Assembly: GCA_035578175.1 (NCBI GenBank)
Contig: JAQMRL010000011.1
Coordinates: 6,583,501-6,647,500 of the forward strand
Origin: Catonia carolina
Lineage: Eukaryota > Arthropoda > Insecta > Hemiptera > Achilidae
Direction: 5' to 3'
Length of the DNA stretch: 64,000 nucleotides
In this document: positions 57,665 to 64,000 of the stretch, piece after piece
Numbering within the stretch: the first letter of the stretch is position 1
Layout: each line of letters opens with the position of its first letter
Notes under the pieces: model-generated
What the model saw: the letters and a program-made list of their open reading frames with translations, nothing else
What the model was told of the DNA's origin: nothing
The model's database searches: none
Made by a program: the position numbers and the translations under genes

Positions 57665-58637
57665 CAGCATCCAAAAGTAACCGGAATAGCCGTGGAATTA
57701 AAAATTAAATAAAAATAAAAAATAGCGGAATTACGGTGGGTGGTGCTTGTGTAGTACGTATTTCTGCCGCACAGACGTGTATAGCGCAACTCATTGTTAG
57801 TTCAGTGCAGTGATTGCAACTCATTGTGAGTTCAGTGCAGTGATTGCAACTCATTGTGAGTTCAATATTTATCTGCAGTGATTGTTTTTGCTGTTTTGTT
57901 TTTGTTTCGTTTTTTATGATGGCAAGTTTAAGTGAGCAATGTGTAGCTGTGAAATTTTGTTTTCTACTCTGAATAAGTGCTGCTGAAACTGTTTTAATGT
58001 TGAAAACAGCTTACAAAGATGACACTATGGGAAAATCTCAAGTATACGAGTGGTTTTCTCGGTTTAAAAATGGCAACATGTCGATTGATGGCAAACCTCG
58101 TTCTGGATGTCTATCAACTGCCTGAATCGATGAAAATGTTAAAAAAATTCAAGAGCGAGTGCTCTCAGATCATCGACTGACAATTTGGAAGTTTTAAGAA
58201 GATTGCGCAACAGTGTGCATCAAAAAAGATCCGATTTGTGGCAGACAGGAGACTGGTTCTTCCACTACGACAATGTACCTGCACACATAGCCATCTCAGT
58301 GAAAGATTTTTTGACTAAAAATGGCATGGTTTCACTGCCCCCACACACCTTACTCGCCTGACTTGGCTCTGTGTGACTTTTTCTTATTTCCACCCATGAA
58401 AAGGGACATTAAAGGTCACAGATTTGACAACATTGAAACGGTCAAGAAAAAACCGAGAGAGGAGCTGTCAGCTATTTCTAAAGATGACTACAAAAAATGT
58501 TTTGAACAGTGGAAGCACCGGCGGGATAAATGTATTAGTTGTAATAGAGAGTATGTTGATGGGGATAAGGTTGTTTTGTAAAAAAATTGAAAATAAATAG
58601 CTTTTGAAAAATAATTCCAGTTTCTTTTGGGTACCCC
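57665..58637 (+). mobile_element. Mariner element, internally deleted
   Basis: Left end cagcatccaaaagtaaccgg next to TA (57663-57664); the right end inverted reads ggggtacccaaaagaaactg. The 5' part holds about 2.6 tandem copies of a 30-bp unit (gcaactcattgtgagttcag and on, 57787-57870). The transposase is broken. Confidence 0.8.
57919..58581 (+). pseudogene. Mariner transposase relic
   Basis: Starts MASLSEQCVAVKFCFLL, TGA stop, then SAAETVLMLKTAYKDDTMGK, SQVYEWFSRFKNGNMSIDGK, PRSG; a second TGA; then a deletion of about 500 bp that takes the linker and first catalytic Asp. It resumes with RRLRNSVHQKRSDLWQTGDW, FFHYDNVPAH (second Asp), shifts frame near 58335, then PYSPDLALCDFFLFPPMKRD (third Asp), and ends EQWKHRRDKCI, REYVDGD. 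It is a different mariner subfamily from the intact element in intron 3. Confidence 0.85.
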
Positions 58638-59994
58638 ATCATATGTATTGATGTGGATGTATAGGGATGAAGCTTGCCAGTAAATATAGCATGCCTTTGG
58701 GTGAGTTATGAGCCCTGGGCTTCATTTGGAATCCCATATCCTTGTTTCTTTCACCGTTGGAAAAATTTACCTCTTCCGCCATAGAGACTGTTGACCATTT
58801 TTCACCTGTACTGTAGGCAGGGGCCCTATAAGTGAATGCTACTGTCGTCCAGAGGCAGATGGACCCAGGTTTTTTAACAAGGTTGTTACTTGATATAAGA
58901 GGATTGAACAATATTGGGAGAGGTGGTTGCAACATGTATGCAGCATGTCAGAGGATTGATATCCGCTATTGGCCTTACAATACCATTCGCAAGGAGTCGG
59001 TCGTACTCCTTGGGTAGACCACAAAGAAGATAGATAGAAGCCGGAACAGGCAATGTGCCTAATGTGTAAAGGAGAAAGAAGAAGAAATTTTAATACACTA
59101 CAAAACAAAGGGATGTACATGCTACTACCAATTTACCAGAAAAAATCCCACTGCATCTTGAAAGTGACTTCTATGCTATCCAGTTGAGAGATAATTTTAG
59201 GTATTCCAAGGATACCTGTGTAGCAACACCATCCTCATGTAATACTATATATTATTTACATATACAGACAAATAAGAAATAGAAACTGATACACATAAAA
59301 GAGAAGAAAAAACAGTATAAAAATTAAAATGCCATTGATTTTATTAAAATACATAAAAAAATTGATTTATGTTTGTTACACTTAACAAAAAAAATCAGTT
59401 ACGGTTTGTTTCGAATGCTATGATTTGTCAATTAAAAACACTTCTGCTTAAATTTTCATAGTTTTGAAGGAGCTGGGCTACATTTAAAATTAAAAACATT
59501 TCTGTTAAGAGCGAAACCAATATTCCATCACATAAACTCTGTTGGAATTGTCTTTTAAAAATTATAGCGAAAAGTTGCACAGGACTTTTTACAAATACTC
59601 ACATTATAGCAAAAATGACATCTCAAGCGGGGCAAAACTACCTTTAATATTTTTAGAAAGATAAAAATCTATGAGTTCTCATTATTGAACAGTCATTGAA
59701 CTATCAGCCCAGCATGGTAGGCACTAGAAAGTTTTTTAATTGTTACATAGCATTGGTTGGGCAAATGACTTTTAATGGTGATTAGCAGCAAGACACATGA
59801 GATTCATGATTTTTTTGATGTTCCTGTTCATATTTTGTTCAAGTAACACCTAAAATTCAACATAATCCAGTGATCAGAACGGTTATTCTATTTAAAATAA
59901 TGCAGTTCCCAATAAAATATCAAATATTATTAAAAATTAACAAAAATATAATAATTTTTAACGTTGTCTTTTTACTTTTATTTTTTTATTACAG
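58638..59994 (+). other. Intron 5 remainder
   Basis: The part 58670-59060 has higher GC than its surroundings and open stretches on both strands (for example 58639-58935 minus), but I recognise no family. It may be another diverged repeat. The rest is AT-rich. Confidence 0.35.
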
Positions 59995-60160
59995 TAAGGA
60001 TGTAAGGCTTCCGGTTCAAATGCAACGAGCAATGGCTGCTGAAGCTGAAGCATCTCGTGAAGCAAGGGCTAAAGTTATTGCTGCAGAAGGAGAAATGAAA
60101 GCTTCTCGAGCTCTTAAGGAAGCATCTGATGTTATAGCTGAAAGTCCTGCTGCTCTTCAG
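59995..60160 (+). CDS. Stomatin exon 6 (coiled-coil, residues 192-247)
   Basis: Acceptor tttttttattacag; [56 protein letters not shown]; donor gtaagt. Highly conserved Ala/Glu-rich helix that in stomatins mediates oligomer formation. 166 nt, ends in phase 0. Confidence 0.97.
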
Positions 60161-60169
60161 GTAAGTAAA

Positions 60170-60397
60170 AAATCTGGTATAAACACACACATGACTTTTT
60201 CTTGCCAATGTAAATAATGTAACCTATGTTTAATCACGAGTAAACAGTGTAAAATGAAAAACATAACCTTATTTTAATCATGAGTGAATGACACTAAATG
60301 AAAATCAACCACTGTAGGACTTATAAATACAGAAAAATCAATAATTTTGCAGCAAAACTAGGCTCTGTAGAAAAAAATGCTGAAAATAAAAGTTGTA
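60170..60397 (-). mobile_element. Repeat family B, hairpin-side end only
   Basis: Starts aaaaatctggtataaacaca and the short inverted repeat (ttttcttgcc), holds the block with gcaaaactaggctctgtaga, then changes directly into family C sequence at about 60398. Only the 3' end of family B is present. Confidence 0.55.
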
Positions 60398-61395
60398 TTG
60401 ACAGGAAGTAGCCCAAAACCAGAAGCCAAGATATAAAAGTTGGATTTGTAAACAAAAATAATGACATTCGATTCCTTTTAAAGAGTAGATACAGAATCAC
60501 TTGGTTTCAAGTTGCTGTTTCGTCTGGAAGTGGTCCGAAACTGGAAATCAAGAAATCAAAGTCAGAAATCACAAGGGACAGCAAAAAATGGTTTTCACAT
60601 TCATAATCTGCATAAATGTTTGTGATACTGGATTGGGTTTGAAATTCCAGTTTCAATTTGAAGTGGCCCAAAACCACAAGTCAAGAAATCAAAGTCAGAA
60701 ACTACTAGAGTGAGCAACAAACAATTTTCAGATTCGTAATCTGCACAAAAAGTTAGGGGGATTGGTTTGGGTTTGAATTTCCAGTTTTAACCAGATGTGG
60801 TCCAAAACCAGAAGTTAAGCAATTAAAAACTACAAGAGAGAGCAACAAACAGTTTTCGGATTTATAATCTGCACTAAAAGTTAGTGTGCCTGGATTGGGT
60901 TTGAAGTTCCAGTTTTGACCAGAATTGGCCAAAACCAGAAGTCAAGAAATAAAAGTTGGAATTTGGAAACAAAAATATTGTCATTCAATTCCTCCTAAAG
61001 AGTATATTAAGAAATAATTGGGTTTGAAGTTCCGGTTTTGAGCGGTTATGGTCCAACATGAAATTACAGTTTTGAAGTGGCCCAAAATTGGTAGTCAAAA
61101 AGTCAGTCAGCAACTACAAAAGATAGCAACAAACAGTTCCGGATTCGTAATCTGCACAAAAAGTTAGTGGGCCTGGATTGAACTTGAAGTTTCGGTTTTG
61201 ATCGGAAATGGCCCAAAACCATAAGTTAGAATATCAAAGTCAGAATTTGGAAACAAAAATTATGTTATTCAATTCGTCCTAAAGATAGTTTCAAAAATCA
61301 TTAATAGTTTTTGCCTTAAGTCAAAAGTAAATCTTTTTAAAAATTGCTACCAGCCATATGACACCTTCTCATGAAAACGATTTTTTATGATTCTA
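60398..61395 (+). mobile_element. Repeat family C copy, degenerate minisatellite
   Basis: About eight units of varying length with gcccaaaaccagaagtcaag and cagaaatcattgggttt variants, then the tail gtcaaaagtaaatcttttta, inverted head (aaaaattgctaccagcc), decayed hairpin and T-run. It ends only 26 bases before the acceptor of exon 7, and its T-run may serve as polypyrimidine tract. Confidence 0.65.
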
Positions 61396-61420
61396 ATTGT
61401 TTTTTTTATATATTTTCCAG

Positions 61421-61534
61421 CTCCGGTATTTGCAGACATTGAATACGATTTCAGCCGAGAAAAATTCAACGATAATTTTCCCATTACCACTCGATATCAT
61501 CACGCCTTTCTTGTCAGGACTTCGTAAACAGTAA
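61421..61534 (+). CDS. Stomatin exon 7 (C-terminus, residues 248-284)
   Basis: Acceptor tatattttccag; LRYLQTLNTISAEKNSTIIF, PLPLDIITPFLSGLRKQ and stop taa. LRYLQTL..I..EKNSTI.FPLP(I/L)D is the conserved stomatin C-terminus, needed for oligomers and raft association. The protein ends soon after it, as in the shortest family members. No long C-terminal tail of mec-2 type. Confidence 0.97.
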   Translation, partial: LRYLQTLNTISAEKNSTIIFPLPLDIITPFLSGLRKQ

Positions 61535-62279
61535 CAAGAATCGAACGGAAGGTACTAGAAAGAAAAATGAAACTGCTGAAAGTATATTGTTCAATTAACT
61601 ATTTATACAATCAGGATAATCATTTTAATAATTATAATATAATATGTTATGGCCAGAATATTGTATAATTATTATAACACGTGTATTGTATAATTAAATA
61701 TAAATTTATTACTATAATAATAATTATTATCCTCACAACGATCATTGCATGTCATACCAATGATTGCCTCATATGAATGTTATTGTTAATAATATGAATA
61801 AATGTTATTCTATTTGTTTTTTTAAAGCTGTTTGAACTGTTTTCATCAACATCAGTTTCGTTTACATTTCAATAAAGTATAAAGTTAGGTTAGTTTTTTA
61901 TTAAAATCACTTTTTACATTTCGTTTCAGATACAAAATGAAATATTTCCAGTTTTATTTTGAAAAATATTACTAAAAAAAATTCTTAAATATTTAAAATG
62001 TATAAACTTACTTAATCATTCTAATTTTGTATTATATTTCTTTTAAATTTCATCTGCGTTACAAAAATCATTCTTTTTCATATCTTTAAATCCAATTATT
62101 TAAAAAACTGATGATGATGAACACATATATCTCGAATAGCCTTAATTGTTGAATTCTTAAAAAATATGAGTTTTTAAAAAATATTTTTTTGTTTACTTAA
62201 ATCAATTTATTTTTACTATATTAAAATAGTTCTTGAAATATATATTTACTAACCACCAGAATACGGTAACATAAAACAC
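61535..62279 (+). other. Stomatin 3' UTR and intergenic spacer
   Basis: Poly(A) signals aataaa at 61797-61802 and 61871-61876 are candidate transcript ends, giving a 3' UTR of about 280-360 nt. Beyond about 61900 I see nothing else. Confidence 0.55.
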
Positions 62280-62285
62280 TTACCA

Positions 62286-62331
62286 ATGTTTATAGCGCTT
62301 TCGTGTATCTTGTACACATCTTCAGTAAATT
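62286..62331 (-). ncRNA. Hammerhead-like ribozyme of the Penelope-like element
   Basis: Minus strand: stem I 5' strand ttta, core CTGAAGA (fits CUGANGA), one extra T, stem II gtgta-caaga-tacac, core GAAA, a minimal palindromic stem III GCGC, then TA (cleavage expected after CUA) and stem I 3' strand taaa. Small hammerheads with almost no stem III that work as dimers are known from Penelope-like elements. The palindromic GCGC suits that. Activity is inferred. Confidence 0.7.
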
Positions 62332-62405
62332 AAAATTTATTACAAGTCACAATTTAAAACTTCCTGCTCCTACCATGGTAGATAAGGAATAGTCGATTCT
62401 TATAT

Positions 62406-63254
62406 TTAAAACAGTCTTGCCAACTTAATCAGTTGATTGTCGTATTCAATCTGTGTGTTCATTAATTTTTCCCTGTTATTGTATTTATAAATATAATATT
62501 TTTCCAAAATTTCAATTTCATTTTGTTTGTTATTTATTTCTAATATTTCTAGATTATTTTTTATATTCGACATATTATGTTTATTTTTAATCATGTGTTC
62601 AGTTACATTGGAGAATTTTCGATTTCCTTTTTTATAGTTAGAATAGTGTTCTGTAAACCGTTTTTTAAAAGATCTGGTGGTTTTACCTATATATATTTCA
62701 TTACATTCATTACATTTAATTTTATAAATTCCACATGAATTAAATTGATTATTTTCTTTTTCTTTATCATTTACATTTTTTGCCTTAATATTATGTTTTT
62801 GTAAAATAAATTTTATAGGAAACTGGGGTTTATATGCTATTTTGTATTTATTTTTATCGTATATATTGGTAATTTTATGTATTCTATGATTTATGTAATT
62901 ATATGTAATGTATTTATTACCATTTTTGTTTATTTCTTCTTTATTGTTTAATGGTAATAGATGTGTTTTTTTCTGATTAATTTTATGTAAATATTTATTT
63001 ATTAATCTGTTTATGAAAATATTATTGTAATCATTGTTTCGTGCTATTTCTTTAATGTAATTTATTTCTTTATTAAATCTTTCTTTATTGTTATATGTGT
63101 ATATATATGCTCTGTGTATCATGTTATTATACGTGTTTATTTTATGTATCCATGGGTGATTTGAAAATCTGTTTATTGTGTTATTTGTAACATGTGGTTT
63201 CCTATATATATCAGTTTCTATTATATTATTTATTATTTGTATTTTTATATCCAT
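62406..63254 (-). CDS. Penelope-like RT C-terminus + GIY-YIG endonuclease (5' part missing)
   Basis: 282 codons, open. Residues 1-20 (DIKIQIINNIIETDIYRKP) correspond to the RT block FLD..I.......IYRKPT of the family; 24-90 are the thumb (TINRFSNHPWIHKINTYNNM, RFNKEINYIKEIARNN). The endonuclease starts at CGIYKIKC (174-181), C184, EIYIGKT (187-191), then KRFTEHYSNY (His 203), TEHMIKNKH (His 220, His 226) and EILEKYYIYKY. The cysteines and histidines fit the zinc-binding pattern in Penelope endonucleases. The Met at 63254 lies inside the RT and is not a native start: the N-terminal part is cut off here by the inversion joint. Confidence 0.88.
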   Translation of the reverse strand: MDIKIQIINNIIETDIYRKPHVTNNTINRFSNHPWIHKINTYNNMIHRAYIYTYNNKERFNKEINYIKEIARNNDYNNIFINRLINKYLHKINQKKTHLLPLNNKEEINKNGNKYITYNYINHRIHKITNIYDKNKYKIAYKPQFPIKFILQKHNIKAKNVNDKEKENNQFNSCGIYKIKCNECNEIYIGKTTRSFKKRFTEHYSNYKKGNRKFSNVTEHMIKNKHNMSNIKNNLEILEINNKQNEIEILEKYYIYKYNNREKLMNTQIEYDNQLIKLARLF

Positions 63255-64000
63255 TTGTATTTTATATATTTACTAATTCAAATGACAATAAGGAAAAAGT
63301 ATGTAAGAATATAATAGTTGATACGGAATTAAATATTTATAAATTAGATAAGAAAGATAAAGAATACACACGTAATAATATTATACATAATACCATAAAA
63401 TTAATTGAAAACAAAAATAAAAATGGTGTCAATAAATTTATAAATAAAAAAGATGTTCTTAATGTTCAAGAAAAATTAGAAATGAATAAGGCAATCTTAT
63501 TGCATTCCGATAAAACAAATACACCTACAATCATGTACATAAATGATTACAATAACAAAATAAACCAATTTATTAATAAAAACAATTATGTCGAAATAAA
63601 AGACCCAACACAAAAATATTTAAGAATAATAAAAACTTTAATTAATGACAATAGGGACATGTTAAACTACAATAATAATATTAAATATCATACAAGATTA
63701 TATCCATACACACCTAAAGCCCCAATATTTACAGGATTACCAAAATTACATAAAAAAGAAATACCAATTAGACCTTTAATAAATTTTAAAACTGCACCTA
63801 ATTACTTACTAGCTAAAACAATAGATAAAATTTTACGGCAGAAAATTAAATTAAATTACAAATACAATATTAAAAATGGTTACAATTTAATAGAAAAAAT
63901 AAAAACAATAAAAGTAAATAAAGACACAAAGATGGTATCATTTGACATAACTAACATGTATACAAATATACCCATAAAAGAAACACTAAATATAATAAAT
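63255..64000 (+). CDS. Penelope-like RT N-terminal half, inverted, runs off the window
   Basis: Plus strand, open in one frame from the joint to the end (about 248 codons, no stop). Reads VCKNIIVDTELNIYKLDKKD, LEMNKAILLHSDKTNTPTIM, YPYTPKAPIFTGLPKLHKK, IPIRPLINFKTAPNYLLAKT, MVSFDITNMYTNIPIKETL. PKAPIFTGLPKLHK..IPIRPI and FDI(T/S).(M/L)YTNIP are Penelope-like RT motifs 1-3. No start codon near the joint, so the 5' end is missing here too. YxDD and the remaining RT lie beyond 64000. Base composition and Lys/Asn use match the minus-strand half, so both probably come from one element. Confidence 0.85.

Larger units (their letters stand above)
15133..61534 (+). other. Stomatin / mec-2-like gene, whole locus (8 exons, 46.4 kb)
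   Basis: Eight exons with consensus splice sites are joined in phase to a 284-residue protein when one of two alternative exons 4 is used (58+101+156+98+162+166+114 nt = 285 codons with stop). Domain order: short N-terminus with Cys 3, 5 and 15 (possible palmitoylation), a hydrophobic hairpin at residues about 26-49 with a central Pro, the SPFH/band-7 domain at about 54-210, an Ala/Glu-rich coiled-coil at about 195-240, and a C-terminal STIIFPLPLD segment. Stomatins are inner-leaflet membrane scaffolds that oligomerise and modulate ion channels; mec-2 is the touch-sensing member in nematodes. Length is that of the family (about 288). Introns of up to about 17 kb are filled by transposable elements. 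Confidence 0.93.
62280..63254 (-). mobile_element. Penelope-like element, 3' half
   Basis: Minus strand: RT C-terminus plus GIY-YIG endonuclease ORF (63254-62406), then an untranslated 3' part with a hammerhead-like motif (62331-62286). At about 63254 it meets the RT N-terminal half in the opposite orientation. Very AT-rich (Asn, Lys, Ile-rich protein). Confidence 0.88.

Noticed and set aside
58639..58935. 98-codon minus-strand ORF and overlapping frames
   Set aside because: No recognisable family and overlapping open frames on both strands; more likely part of an unknown repeat than a gene.

Overview
The window is animal nuclear DNA, AT-rich and most likely from an insect. The evidence is one spliced gene with GT-AG introns coding for an insect-like stomatin, surrounded by arthropod-type transposable elements: Tc1/mariner families, Jockey and CR1-like LINEs, pogo, hAT, Merlin, a Penelope-like element and tRNA-derived SINEs. 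The order cannot be fixed from sequence alone. I see no bacterial, phage or viral genes.

The only host gene I can support is a stomatin / mec-2-like (SPFH, band 7) gene on the + strand, from the start codon at 15133 to the stop at 61534. Seven exon positions are filled by eight exons: 15133-15190, 26709-26809, 30911-31066, 40182-40279 or 51818-51915, 57308-57469, 59995-60160 and 61421-61534. The reading phase fits at every junction and gives 284 residues. The main discovery is that the exon-4 position exists twice: two homologous 98-nt exons 11.5 kb apart, with the same phases. Using both or neither breaks the frame, so they look mutually exclusive, and each would give a different version of the same strip of the band-7 domain.

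The rest is repeats, often nested. 1-3190: a decayed LINE (minus strand) split by a Tc1/mariner-type element. 3400-8510: interspersed repeats and SINEs. 8614-12894: a pogo/Tigger relic that took in a 2.46-kb DD41D transposon with very long inverted ends. 13.4-26.5 kb (intron 1): several copies of two repeat families (called B and C here) whose layout resembles helentron-associated elements, plus mariner and LINE scraps. 27.4-28.6 kb: a 1.17-kb foldback element. 30.2-30.7 kb: a Merlin relic. 31.1-32.5 kb: an intact mariner 73 bp past exon 3. 36-42 kb: transposon relics around exon 4a. 43.8-45.4 kb: a SINE broken by a hAT element, itself broken by a foldback element. 45.8-50.2 kb: a full-length Jockey LINE with 14-bp target duplications. 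53.5-55.4 kb: a foldback within a foldback. 57.7-58.6 kb: a mariner relic.

The end of the window (62.28-64.0 kb) is a Penelope-like element in two opposed halves: RT C-terminus, GIY-YIG nuclease and a hammerhead-like ribozyme on the minus strand, and the RT N-terminal half on the plus strand. This is the layout expected from 5' inversion during insertion.

All calls come from reading the sequence; no database or folding programs were run. Names of transposon clades and any functional statement rest on recalled family features.
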